Below, piece by piece: positions 9,521 to 17,599 of a stretch of 64,000 nucleotides of DNA. A program made the translations under genes and the position numbers. The DNA comes from Streptomyces radiopugnans (lineage in GTDB: Bacteria > Actinomycetota > Actinomycetes > Streptomycetales > Streptomycetaceae). The DNA lies in NCBI RefSeq assembly GCF_900110735.1, contig NZ_FOET01000006.1:62001-126000 (forward strand). The letters are read 5' to 3'. The number at the start of each line of letters is the position of its first letter. The stretch's first letter is position 1. The notes beneath the pieces are model-generated. The model did not search any database, was not told the DNA's origin, and saw only the letters and a list, made by a program, of their open reading frames with translations.

Positions 9521-10513
9521 ATGAAGATGCTGATCAACGTGCCGGAGACGGTGGTGGCCGACGCCCTGCGCGGCATGGCCGCCGCCCATCCGGAGCTGAC
9601 GGTCGACGTGGAGAACCGGGTGGTGGTGCGCCGGGACGCGCCGGTCGCGGACAAGGTGGGGCTGGTCTCCGGCGGCGGGTCGGGGCACGAGCCGCTGCAC
9701 GGCGGGTTCGTCGGCCCCGGGATGCTGGACGCCGCCTGCCCCGGCGAGGTGTTCACCTCCCCCGTCCCGGACCAGATGGCGCGGGCGGCGGCGGCCGTGG
9801 ACAGCGGCCGGGGGGTGCTGTTCGTGGTGAAGAACTACACCGGCGACGTGCTGAACTTCGACATGGCCGCCGAGCTGGCCGAGGACGAGGGCGTGCAGGT
9901 CGCCAGGGTGCTGGTCGACGACGACGTGGCGGTGGTCGACAGCACCTACACCGCCGGGCGGCGCGGCACCGGCGCCACGCTGTTCGTGGAGAAGCTGGCG
10001 GGCGCGGCGGCCGAGGCGGGCGCACCGCTGGAGCGGGTGGAGGCGGTGGCCCGGCAGGTGGTGGAGTCCTCCCGCAGCTTCGGCGTCGCGCTGAGCGCCT
10101 GCACCACTCCGGCGCGGGGCGTGCCCACCTTCGACCTGCCGCCCGGCGAACTGGAACTGGGCATCGGCATCCACGGGGAGCCGGGCCGCGAGCGGCGGGG
10201 GATGATGACCTCCGGCGAGATCGCGGACACGGCGGTGGACGCGGTGCTGGACGACCTGCGCCCGGACCGGCCCGTGCTGGCGCTGGTCAACGGCATGGGC
10301 GGCACCCCGCTGCTGGAGCTGTACGGCTTCGCCGCCGAGGTCCACCGCGTGCTCGGCGAGCGCCGTGTGGCCGTGGCCCGCACCCTCGTCGGCAGCTACG
10401 TCACCTCGCTCGACATGGCGGGCTGCTCCGTCACGCTGTGCCAGGCGGACGAGGAACTGCTGCGGCTGTGGGACGCGCCGGTGCGCACCCCCGCGCTGCG
10501 CTGGGGCATGTGA
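9521..10513 (+). CDS. dhaK: Dihydroxyacetone kinase subunit DhaK
   Basis: The dihydroxyacetone-binding subunit of the PEP-dependent kinase, 330 residues, full length. Visible landmarks: LVSGGGSGHEPLHGGFVG (substrate-site glycine loop), VVKNYTGDVLNFDMAAELAE (catalytic Asp region) and GIGIHGEPGRER, which carries the His that covalently binds the substrate carbonyl. DhaK holds Dha while DhaL phosphorylates it to dihydroxyacetone phosphate. GGAGG stands 7 bases upstream of the ATG. First gene of dhaKLM. Confidence 0.97.
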   Translation: MKMLINVPETVVADALRGMAAAHPELTVDVENRVVVRRDAPVADKVGLVSGGGSGHEPLHGGFVGPGMLDAACPGEVFTSPVPDQMARAAAAVDSGRGVLFVVKNYTGDVLNFDMAAELAEDEGVQVARVLVDDDVAVVDSTYTAGRRGTGATLFVEKLAGAAAEAGAPLERVEAVARQVVESSRSFGVALSACTTPARGVPTFDLPPGELELGIGIHGEPGRERRGMMTSGEIADTAVDAVLDDLRPDRPVLALVNGMGGTPLLELYGFAAEVHRVLGERRVAVARTLVGSYVTSLDMAGCSVTLCQADEELLRLWDAPVRTPALRWGM

Positions 10514-10580
10514 CCCCGGCCGGCCGGGCAGGGAACCGGACGCAGCCTCCGAGGCACCGCCCGCAGACAAGGAGACCGTG

Positions 10581-11219
10581 GTGACCGTCGCACTGGACGC
10601 CGACTTCTTCCGCCGCTGGTTGTCCGCGGTCTCGGCCGCCGTGGACCGGGAGGCGGAGCGGCTGACCGAGCTGGACTCCGCCATCGGCGACGCCGATCAC
10701 GGCGCCAACATGCGGCGCGGCCTGGCCGCCGCGGTCGCCGCCCTGGAGGAGGAGGCCCCCTCCTCCCCCGGCGCGGTGCTCACCCTCGCCGGGCGCCGGC
10801 TGATCTCCACCGTCGGCGGTGCCTCGGGCCCGCTCTACGGGACGCTGCTGCGCCGTGCGGGCAAGGTGCTGGGCGACCAGGAGAGCGTGGAGCCGGAGCA
10901 GTTGCGGGAGGCGCTGCACACCGGGGTGGAGGCGGTGGCGCAGCTGGGTTCGGCGGCACGGGGCGACAAGACGATGCTGGACGCGCTGTACCCGGCCGTC
11001 GAGGCGCTGGGCGACTCGGGCGGCGACTTCGGGGCGGCGCGCAGGGCGGCCGAGGAGGGGGCCGCCGCCACCGTGCCGATGCGTGCGCGCAGGGGCCGGG
11101 CCAGTTATCTGGGCGAGCGCAGCGTCGGACACCAGGATCCCGGCGCCACCTCCTCGGCGCTGTTCTTCGCCGCGCTCGCCGAAACCGCCGGAACCGCCGA
11201 GACCGGGGAGTCCGCATGA
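10581..11219 (+). CDS. dhaL: Dihydroxyacetone kinase subunit DhaL
   Basis: The ADP-binding phosphoryl-transfer subunit, 212 residues. LDSAIGDADHGANMRRG is the metal/ADP-binding Asp motif (normally DxxxGDGDxG, here Ala replaces one Gly) and STVGGASGPLYGTLL is the second conserved loop. GDKTMLDAL and ERSVGHQDPGATSSALF complete the family signature. GTG 10581 was chosen over GTG 10578 because AAGGAG at 10569-10574 gives proper spacing. The stop overlaps dhaM by 4 bases (ATGA). Confidence 0.95.
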   Translation: MTVALDADFFRRWLSAVSAAVDREAERLTELDSAIGDADHGANMRRGLAAAVAALEEEAPSSPGAVLTLAGRRLISTVGGASGPLYGTLLRRAGKVLGDQESVEPEQLREALHTGVEAVAQLGSAARGDKTMLDALYPAVEALGDSGGDFGAARRAAEEGAAATVPMRARRGRASYLGERSVGHQDPGATSSALFFAALAETAGTAETGESA

Positions 11220-11623
11220 GCGAGGCGAACAGGCAGGTCGGCGTCGTACTGGTCTCGCACAGCAGGCAGGTGGCCGAGTCCGTCGCCCATATGGCGCTCG
11301 GGCTGGCGGGCGGCGTCGCCGTCCCGGTCGCGCCCGCCGGCGGCACCGGGGACGGCGGGCTGGGCACCAGTTCGGAGTTGATCACCGAAGCGGCCCACCG
11401 GGTCGACCGGGGTGCGGGCGTCGCGGTGCTGGCGGACCTGGGCAGCGCGGTGCTGACGGTGCGCACGCTCCTGGCCGAGGACGAACTGCCCCCGGGTACC
11501 CGCCTGGTGGACGCGCCCTTCGTCGAGGGCGCGGTCGCGGCCGTGGTCACCGCCTCCACCGGCGCGGACCTGGAGGCGGTCGCGGCGGCCGCGACGGAGG
11601 CGTACGGCTACCGCAAGCTCTGA
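11216..11623 (+). CDS. dhaM: PTS-dependent dihydroxyacetone kinase phosphotransferase subunit DhaM (EIIA-type)
   Basis: A 135-residue mannose-family EIIA-like domain. GVVLVSHSRQVAE places the phosphorylated His at residue 15. VLADLGSAVLTVRTLL and LVDAPFVEGAVAAVV are typical DhaM blocks. It relays phosphate from HPr of the PTS to DhaL-bound ADP. Only the EIIA-type domain is present, without fused HPr or EI domains, as is usual in actinobacteria. Its last 16 bases overlap the convergent gene at 11608. Confidence 0.95.
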   Translation: MSEANRQVGVVLVSHSRQVAESVAHMALGLAGGVAVPVAPAGGTGDGGLGTSSELITEAAHRVDRGAGVAVLADLGSAVLTVRTLLAEDELPPGTRLVDAPFVEGAVAAVVTASTGADLEAVAAAATEAYGYRKL

Positions 11624-12123
11624 CCGGAGCCCGCACCGCCCGGCCCCCGCCCGCGCGGGGGCTCCCGTACCGCCCCCGGGTCGCGTCTCTCCGTCCAGAC
11701 CGGGCGGACGCCGACGGCGTTGCACACGGCGATGTAGAGCACCACGGGATGGGTGTAGGGGATGCCGTCCTCGGGCCGGTGGGCCAGGCGCGGGCCGCTC
11801 CCCGGCGGGTGCGCGGCGACGAGGGCGCCGGCCGCGTAACGGGCCGCCGGCGGCCAGGCCACCCCGATGTCGGCCCCGGAGGGCACGATCCACCACCACC
11901 GCTCGGCGTCGGCGAACACGCACCCCGCGCGGAGCGGCTTCCCCGTGATCCGCGGCCCCAGGGCGGCGTCCACCCCGACGGCGTCGTACCCGAGCGGAGC
12001 GGGCAGGTCCGCGGGGAGCCGCAGTCTGCCCTGCCCGCCCGTCACGGCGTCCGCGCCCCGTACGGCCGGTGAGCACAGGCGGCGTACGAGACGCGCCGGC
12101 CGGCCGGCGCCCGGGGCGCGCAT
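11608..12123 (-). CDS. Conserved actinobacterial hypothetical protein paired with an anti-sigma-type ATPase
   Basis: A 171-residue protein without signal peptide or membrane segment. Visible blocks are LPADLPAPLGYDAVGVDAAL, WWWIVPSGADIGVAWP and DGIPYTHPVVLYIAVCNAVG. I recognise this as a hypothetical family often encoded beside HATPase_c proteins in Streptomyces, but no activity is known to me. The ATG overlaps the ATPase stop (ATGA, 12121-12125 region), so the two are co-translated. A shared signalling role is inferred. The C-terminus is Gly/Arg-rich. Confidence 0.7.
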   Translation of the reverse strand: MRAPGAGRPARLVRRLCSPAVRGADAVTGGQGRLRLPADLPAPLGYDAVGVDAALGPRITGKPLRAGCVFADAERWWWIVPSGADIGVAWPPAARYAAGALVAAHPPGSGPRLAHRPEDGIPYTHPVVLYIAVCNAVGVRPVWTERRDPGAVREPPRGRGPGGAGSGQSLR

Positions 12124-12683
12124 CAGCGTTCCGCGGCGGCGGCCGGCAGGCGGGCCCACACCGACCAGCCGCAGCCGCGTACGTCCCGGATCCCCCAGGC
12201 TTCGCTGACGGCCTCGACCAGCAGCAGCCCGCGGCCGTGCTCCTCCTGCGGAAGGCGGGTCCGGGGGGCGGGGCAGGTGGGCGGGCCCGGCCTGCGGCCG
12301 CACACCTCCAGGCGCAGCGGCGTCCCCTCCCGGGCGGTGGATCCCGTCTCCTCCCGCAGTTCGCACACCACCGACCCGCTGCCGGTGTGCACCACCGTGT
12401 TGGTGAACAGTTCCGAGACCACCAGGGCCGCCGTGTCGCAGGTCTCCTCGTCCGCGCCCCACCCGGCCAGCAGGCCGCGGACGAGGCGGCGTGCCTTCGC
12501 CACCGACTCGGCGCGCGCCGGCAGGGCGAAGTCCGTTCTGCGCAGCGGGGGCCGGCTCCGGGCGCGTAAGGCCGGGCGCCCGGCGGTCCCGCCGAACGGC
12601 ACGGCCGGTCCCAGGGGTGGGGGGAGAAGGCGGTCGTGGAGCGTGCAGCACGTCCTGGACCGCGTCGAGGTGAACCGTGTCAC
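12123..12683 (-). CDS. ATP-binding protein, HATPase_c anti-sigma-factor-like (RsbW type)
   Basis: The domain covers the C-terminal ~135 residues. ARRLVRGLLAGWGADEETCD leads into the N box AALVVSELFTNTVVHTG; the G1-like segment LRLEVCGRRPG has an altered Asp (normally LEVxDxG); the G2-like segment is EEHGRGLLLVEAVSEAWG. Such short GHKL ATPases act as Ser/Thr kinases of anti-anti-sigma factors. The first ~50 residues are Arg/Pro-rich and poorly supported. GTG 12683 is my choice over TTG 12719, but the true start may be further in. Coupled to the hypothetical gene downstream. Confidence 0.75.
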   Translation of the reverse strand: MTRFTSTRSRTCCTLHDRLLPPPLGPAVPFGGTAGRPALRARSRPPLRRTDFALPARAESVAKARRLVRGLLAGWGADEETCDTAALVVSELFTNTVVHTGSGSVVCELREETGSTAREGTPLRLEVCGRRPGPPTCPAPRTRLPQEEHGRGLLLVEAVSEAWGIRDVRGCGWSVWARLPAAAAER

Positions 12684-12820
12684 ACCGTCACTATGCTCAC
12701 CGCAGAGGACAGTTGGCAAGGGGCACTCTGAAAAATCCAGAGTCGCCGGTGCAGGGTGTTCGCGCCGTCAACTCCGTGGCACACTGCGGGACATGGCCAG
12801 GACACCAGGAGGAACACGCG

Positions 12821-13681
12821 ATGAGTGAGCCCCGGTCCGCCCCGACCGTGGGCCAGCTCGTGCTGGGCAGGCGGCTCCAGGACCTGCGCGAGAAGGCGGG
12901 GCTGAGGCGCGAGGAGGCCGCGAAGGTCCTCCACGTCGCCTCCGCCACCATCCGCAGGATGGAGACGGCCGAGGTCGCGCTGAAGATCCCGTACGTCCGT
13001 TTACTGCTGGAGGCCTACGGGGTCACCGGCCGCGACGCCGAGACCTTCGTCGCACTGGCCGAGGAGGCCAACAGGCCCGGCTGGTGGCAGCGGTTCCGCG
13101 ATGTGCTGCCGGACTGGTTCAGCGTCCACGTCAGCCTGGAGAGTTCCGCCAGGGTGATCCGGGCCTACGAGCCGCACGTCGTCCCGGGTCTGCTGCAGAC
13201 CGAGGAGTACGCCCGGCACATACTGCGCAAGGGCGCGATCGGCCGGACCGTCAAGGGCGATGTCGAGCGGCACGTGGCACTGCGCATGGAGCGCCAGCAC
13301 CTGCTCACCCGCGCGGACGCCCCGCGCCTGTGGGTCCTGGTGGAGGAGACGGCGCTGCGCCGCCCCGTCGGCCCGCCGCGGGTCATGCGGGCCCAGGTCG
13401 ACCGGCTGCTGGAGGAGGCGGAGCGGCCGAACGTCACGCTGCAGATCACCGAGTTCTCCTCCGGATTCCACCCGGGCACCTACGGGCCGTTCGTCCTCTT
13501 CCGCTTCGGCCTCCCCGAACTCCCGGACATGGTTTACGTGGAGTACCTCACCGGCGCCGTCTACCTGGACGAGCGGACCGAGGTCGCCTCCCACCTGGAA
13601 CTCCTGGACCGCATGTCGGCCCAGGCGGCAACGGCACGACGCACCAAGGAGATCCTCCGGGATTTCCGCGAGGAGCTCTGA
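12821..13681 (+). CDS. XRE-family regulator with DUF5753 domain; contains a TTA codon
   Basis: A 286-residue regulator. The N-terminal Cro/CI helix-turn-helix is at ~10-70 (LVLGRRLQDLREKAGLRREE, then VLHVASATIRRMETAE). The DUF5753 domain fills the rest (YEPHVVPGLLQTEEYARHIL, then VEETALRRPVGPPRVMRAQV). AGGAGG sits 8 bases before ATG 12821. These regulators usually work with a following DUF397 protein, present here directly downstream. Codon 61 (13001-13003) is TTA, the rare leucine codon that in Streptomyces needs the bldA tRNA, so expression may be tied to differentiation. Confidence 0.92.
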   Translation: MSEPRSAPTVGQLVLGRRLQDLREKAGLRREEAAKVLHVASATIRRMETAEVALKIPYVRLLLEAYGVTGRDAETFVALAEEANRPGWWQRFRDVLPDWFSVHVSLESSARVIRAYEPHVVPGLLQTEEYARHILRKGAIGRTVKGDVERHVALRMERQHLLTRADAPRLWVLVEETALRRPVGPPRVMRAQVDRLLEEAERPNVTLQITEFSSGFHPGTYGPFVLFRFGLPELPDMVYVEYLTGAVYLDERTEVASHLELLDRMSAQAATARRTKEILRDFREEL

Positions 13682-13918
13682 ATGGACCGCATATACAACG
13701 GCATGCGCGCCAGCGATCTCGGCACCGAGGGCTGGCACAGGCCGTGGAGCGGTGGGAACGGCGGCAACTGCCTGGAGGCGAGGAGGCTGCCCGACGGCCG
13801 GGTCGCCATCCGCCAGTCCACCGATCCGGACGGTCCCGCGCTGATCTACACCCCGGGTGAGATCAGCGCTTTCATCCAGGGCGCCAAGGCGGGAGAGGCG
13901 GACTTCCTCCTCTCCTGA
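13682..13918 (+). CDS. DUF397 domain protein
   Basis: A 78-residue protein that starts one base after the regulator stop (TGAATG). It carries the DUF397 blocks CLEARRLPDGRVAIRQSTDP and PGEISAFIQGAKAGEADFLL. The usual WxKSSYS opening is changed to WHRPWSGGNGGNC. DUF397 proteins pair with XRE-DUF5753 regulators and may act as antagonists; some pairs resemble toxin-antitoxin or cell-fate switches. The function here is inferred only from pairing. Confidence 0.9.
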   Translation: MDRIYNGMRASDLGTEGWHRPWSGGNGGNCLEARRLPDGRVAIRQSTDPDGPALIYTPGEISAFIQGAKAGEADFLLS

Positions 13919-14031
13919 ACCCCGCGGGCCCCCGACCGGCCGGCTCCAGGCCCGCCCGCCGTCCGGGGGCCCGCTCACGCACCCGATCCGCACGACCCGA
14001 CGACCACTCACACAGACGGAGGACGAACCAG

Positions 14032-14862
14032 ATGGCCGACGACATGAGCTGGACACGGAGTCGGTCGGCCCAGGAGCCGGTCGAGATCGACACCTCCGTC
14101 CCGAGCATCGCCCGCGTCTACGACGCGATCCTCGGAGGCAAGGACAACTACCCGGTGGACCAGGAGATCGCCGAGCAGGTGGCCAGGGCCTTCCCCGACG
14201 GGGGCGAGGGCGCGCGCACCAACCGCAGACTGCTGGTGCGCGCGGTGCGCCACATGGCCCGCCAGGGCATCGACCAGTTCCTGGACATCGGCTCCGGCCT
14301 CCCCACCGCGCAGAACACCCACCAGGTGGCCCAGGAGGTCAACCCCGAGGCGAAGGTCGTCTACGTCGACAACGACCCCATCGTCCTCGCGCACGGCCGT
14401 GCGCTGCTGGAGGACGACGACCGCACCGTCGTCGTCACCGCCGACATACGCGAGCCAGACGTCCTGCTCGGCCACCCCGACGTGACCGGCATGCTGGACC
14501 CGGACCGCCCGGTGGGCCTGATCCTCAACGCCGTGGTCCACCACCTCCTCGACGAGGAGGACCCCGACGGGCTGGTGGAGACCTACAAGAAGTGGCTGGG
14601 GCCGGGCGGTTACCTGCTGCTCACCCACTTCTGCTCCTCCACTCCGGAGGCCCTCGGCCTGGAGTCGGTGCTGCGGCAGGCCCTCGGCCGGGGGCAGTTG
14701 CGGAGCATGGCCCGGATCGCCGCCTTCTTCGAGGGCCTGGAGATGGTCGAGCCCGGCGTGGTCTACCTGCCGTACTGGCAGCCCGACGAGCCGGTGAAGG
14801 TCCCGCTGGACATCGCCGGCCTGCTGGTGGCCGGCGGCATGGGCCGCAAGCCGGGCCGGTAG
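14032..14862 (+). CDS. DUF574 family SAM-dependent methyltransferase
   Basis: A 276-residue Rossmann methyltransferase. SIARVYDAILGGKDNYPVDQ is the DUF574 signature, QFLDIGSGLPTAQNTHQVAQ is the SAM-binding glycine loop, and VVYVDNDPIVLAHGRALL carries the acidic residue for the SAM ribose. LNAVVHHLLDEEDP and GGYLLLTHFCSS follow. Streptomyces genomes carry many paralogues, often beside XRE/DUF397 genes as here. The methyl acceptor is unknown. GACGGAGGA lies upstream of the ATG. A paralogue is at 17600-18439. Confidence 0.9.
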   Translation: MADDMSWTRSRSAQEPVEIDTSVPSIARVYDAILGGKDNYPVDQEIAEQVARAFPDGGEGARTNRRLLVRAVRHMARQGIDQFLDIGSGLPTAQNTHQVAQEVNPEAKVVYVDNDPIVLAHGRALLEDDDRTVVVTADIREPDVLLGHPDVTGMLDPDRPVGLILNAVVHHLLDEEDPDGLVETYKKWLGPGGYLLLTHFCSSTPEALGLESVLRQALGRGQLRSMARIAAFFEGLEMVEPGVVYLPYWQPDEPVKVPLDIAGLLVAGGMGRKPGR

Positions 14863-14964
14863 CCGCCGCTTCCCCGTGTCACGGTCCCGCGTCCGTACGG
14901 TGCGCCGAGGCGTACGGCCGCGCCCGGCGGGCACCGCCGCTTCCCCCACGAGCGGCGGTGCCCG

Positions 14965-15019
14965 CCCGAAAGCCGTCCTCGGGCCCGCGGGGTCCGCGGG
15001 CCCGAGGACGGCTTTCGGG
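14965..15019 (+). terminator. Perfect 26-bp inverted repeat with 3-base loop (intrinsic terminator)
   Basis: The arms 14965-14990 and 14994-15019 are perfectly complementary around the loop GGT. The stem begins CCCGAAAGCCGTCC. It lies about 100 bases after the methyltransferase stop, in the 365-base gap to the acyltransferase at 15228. Long GC stems without a U-tract are typical Streptomyces terminators. The rest of the gap holds no visible gene. Confidence 0.85.
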
Positions 15020-15227
15020 AGCCAGGGGCGGGGAAGCGGGGGCAGGGGACCGGGGGCACGGGCCGCCGCGACCGTGCGGAGGAACCGGAGAGGCGGATGA
15101 GTACGGCTACTCAGGCGGCGCCGGGCGCGCCCGGCGAGGATGGGGTCCGCCGCCCCTCCCGACGTCCGGCATCCGGCGTCCGGCGGACGCACCGGAACCG
15201 CACAGGAGCCACCCAGAGGAGCCCGCC

Positions 15228-15908
15228 GTGCTCAGCACCGTCGCCCGTACCGTCGTCCCCGCTCTCGGCCGTCTGCGGGTCACCAGCGACCCCGGCACCG
15301 ACCTCGCGCCCGGCAGCATCGTCGCCGCCAACCACACCTCCCTGGTCGACCCCGGCGTGGTCCTGGCCGCCCTGCACCGCCTGGACACCAGGCCCGTGGT
15401 GCTGGCGACCGCCGGGCTGTGGCGGATACCCGGCCTGCGCCAGGCACTCGTCCGCGACGGGCACGTACCGGTGCACCGGGGCACCGAGCGGGCCGCCGCC
15501 TCGCTGGAGGGCGCCGCCGCCGCGCTCGCGGCCGGGCGGGTCGTGCTCATCTACGGCGAGGGCGGTCTGCCGCGCCGCGCGGACTCCGGCGAGGCCGAGC
15601 CCGGTCCGTTCCGCAGCGGGCTGGCCCGGCTGGCGCTGGCCACCGGTGCTCCGGTGGTCCCCCTCGGGCAGGCCGGCTCCCGCCGGATCAGCTCCGGGTC
15701 CACCGCCAAGCAGGTCGCCGGATTCGTCACCGCCCCGCTGCGCCGTCCCGGCGTACACGTCCACGTCGGCGAGCCGGTCCGGCTGTCGGGCGACGTGGTC
15801 ACGGCCACCGCCCGTGCCCGCCGGGCGGTCGTCGCCGCCTGGCGGATCGCGGCGGACCGGGCCGGCCACCCCGTCCACTCCCCCGGGGACTTCACGGCGA
15901 CCGCCTGA
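15228..15908 (+). CDS. 1-acyl-sn-glycerol-3-phosphate acyltransferase-like protein (PlsC superfamily)
   Basis: A 226-residue acyltransferase. IVAANHTSLVDPGVV contains the catalytic HX4D motif. RDGHVPVHRG, a shortened VFIDR-like motif II, follows. VVLIYGEGGLPRRADSGEAE, with an EG core, corresponds to motif III, and ALATGAPVVPLGQAG to motif IV. PlsC enzymes acylate lysophosphatidate or related acceptors at the membrane. The GTG start follows an AGAGGAG ribosome site. It is a distant member and the acyl acceptor is not certain. Monocistronic, preceded by the strong 14965 hairpin. Confidence 0.85.
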   Translation: MLSTVARTVVPALGRLRVTSDPGTDLAPGSIVAANHTSLVDPGVVLAALHRLDTRPVVLATAGLWRIPGLRQALVRDGHVPVHRGTERAAASLEGAAAALAAGRVVLIYGEGGLPRRADSGEAEPGPFRSGLARLALATGAPVVPLGQAGSRRISSGSTAKQVAGFVTAPLRRPGVHVHVGEPVRLSGDVVTATARARRAVVAAWRIAADRAGHPVHSPGDFTATA

Positions 15909-15930
15909 ACCGCGCCCGCTTCGGTGCGCC

Positions 15931-16662
15931 TCAGTGGGGGCGGGGCCCGGCGAGTTCGTCCGGCAGCCCCGGCTCGGGCCGGGGGATCTCGCCGTAGTCC
16001 TCGTCGTCGCCGGCGACGCGCAGCCGGTTGACCACCGCCTCCACCGCGGGCGGCAGCCGGGGGTGCCGTCCGCGGTGGCACTGGCTGAGCAGGTCCCGGC
16101 GGATGGCGTCGGGCAGCAGGAAGCCGCGCAGGCCGGGCACGGCGGCGGTGCTCCGGGGGGCGCGGGCGGCGCTGCGGGCGCTCCCCAGCAGGGCGGCCTG
16201 CCGGCGCCAGTAGTCGGCGTCGCGGAACTCCCCGAGGCGCCGGTGGTGGAGGCAGAGGCAGAAGGCCGCGGTGCGGCTGCCGCCGCCGGCCGCGAACTGC
16301 CACCAGAACTGGGCCGCGTCCCGGTGGCCGACCAGATGGAGCAGGCAGGCGAAGACCAGGGCGCCCTCGGGCTCGGTGCGCTGGTGGTCGACCAGCCGCG
16401 CCAGGCTCTCGGCCGCCCCGGGCGAACCCACCACCAGGGAGATGGCCAGATCCAGGTCGTGGGCGGCCTGTTCGTGGACGGTGCGGTACCGCCACCCGGT
16501 GTCCGGGTGCGAGGGCGGCTGCGCGTGGGGCGGGACGGCGGTGAGGGCACGGGCGATGCGTTCCCGCGCGGCGGCCGGATCGTAGTCGTCGTACTCGCCG
16601 CCGAGGACCTCCGCCCCCTCCAGCAGAGCGTCGATCCTCCGGTGCTCCTCGGTGCCGCGCAC
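15931..16662 (-). CDS. Hypothetical protein co-transcribed with sigma factor
   Basis: A mostly helical 243-residue protein. WRYRTVHEQAAHDLDLAISL and GALVFACLLHLVGHRDAAQF, then a TPR-like TAAFCLCLHHRRLGEFRDAD, suggest repeated helical pairs. No signal peptide or membrane segment. Its GTG start is one base after the TAA stop of the sigma factor gene, so it is probably translated with it. A role as partner or modulator of that sigma factor is an inference from context. Family function unknown to me. Confidence 0.75.
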   Translation of the reverse strand: MRGTEEHRRIDALLEGAEVLGGEYDDYDPAAARERIARALTAVPPHAQPPSHPDTGWRYRTVHEQAAHDLDLAISLVVGSPGAAESLARLVDHQRTEPEGALVFACLLHLVGHRDAAQFWWQFAAGGGSRTAAFCLCLHHRRLGEFRDADYWRRQAALLGSARSAARAPRSTAAVPGLRGFLLPDAIRRDLLSQCHRGRHPRLPPAVEAVVNRLRVAGDDEDYGEIPRPEPGLPDELAGPRPH

Positions 16663-16663
16663 G

Positions 16664-17281
16664 TTACCGCTCTCCCGTCCTGTGGTTCCTTCTCGGGCCC
16701 AGTCTGGCCGCCAGTTTCCGCTTGGCGTGCCGCACCTGCGCGCGCACGGCGACCGTGCCGCAGCCCAGGTACTCGGCCACGTCCTCCTCCGGGCATCCCA
16801 GTACATAGCGCAGGACGACGATGTCGTGCTGCCGTTCGGGCAGTTCGGCGATGGCCGTGTACAGGCACAGCCCGTTCTCCAGGGCGGCGAAGCCGCCCGC
16901 TCCGTCCGTCCCGTCCAGCAGTTCCTCCAGCAGCCGGCCGCGGCAGGCGGCGTCGAAGGCCGCGGTCTCCGCCAGGGCCGGAGCCCGGCCGTCGCGGTCC
17001 AGCCACTCCCGGATCCGCTCCTTGAGCACGGCCCAGGCGTAGGCAGGGACGGACTCCTGTTCCAGTACGTGGCTCCAGTGGCTGAGCAGATGCGCGCAGG
17101 CGGCCTCCACGACCGTCTCCGCGCCGGTGCGGCTGCCCACCTGGGTACGGGCGTACCGCAGCCACACCCGGTGGTGGTACTCGTGGAAAGCATCGAAGGT
17201 CAGGGTCATCCGCCGGTGGGGGGCGGGGGGTTGTGGGGGGTCGGCGTCCACGTCGACGGGGACGTTGTCAGGGGTGTTCAC
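16664..17281 (-). CDS. RNA polymerase sigma-70 family factor
   Basis: A sigma factor-like protein of 205 residues. Region 2-like sequence appears near FHEYHHRVWLRYARTQVG. Region 4 is clear: AIAELPERQHDIVVLRYVLG then CPEEDVAEYLGCGTVAVRAQ and VRHAKRKLAARLG form its helix-turn-helix. GTG 17281 is chosen because GGGAAG precedes it; ATG 17209 is the alternative and would remove a Pro-rich leader. Region 2 is divergent, as in small ECF-like factors. No membrane anti-sigma factor is adjacent; a soluble helical protein follows instead. Confidence 0.82.
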   Translation of the reverse strand: MNTPDNVPVDVDADPPQPPAPHRRMTLTFDAFHEYHHRVWLRYARTQVGSRTGAETVVEAACAHLLSHWSHVLEQESVPAYAWAVLKERIREWLDRDGRAPALAETAAFDAACRGRLLEELLDGTDGAGGFAALENGLCLYTAIAELPERQHDIVVLRYVLGCPEEDVAEYLGCGTVAVRAQVRHAKRKLAARLGPRRNHRTGER

Positions 17282-17599
17282 CGCGGGTCTTCCCGGCTCC
17301 GTGTGGGTGCTCGTCGGGTCGTCGGTCGCGGGCGCCCCGCCCCACTGGCGTCGCGACGCTCCCGGTGGAGGCCGCTGCCGGCGCGAGGGGACGGGACCTC
17401 GCCCGCCAAGCCAATCGGATCGTGGGCATCGTCGGACAGTGGTTTTCCCAAAAAATGAGCCCAGCGTAATAGTGTGATTACCGCCGTGATGGGTGGAGGG
17501 GACGGTACAGTACACCGCCATCCCTCAACCACCCTCTCCCACAGGCGTGTTGGGGATCCGACGGCGAACCGACGAGTGCTCACGAAGGGCGGGGTCAAG

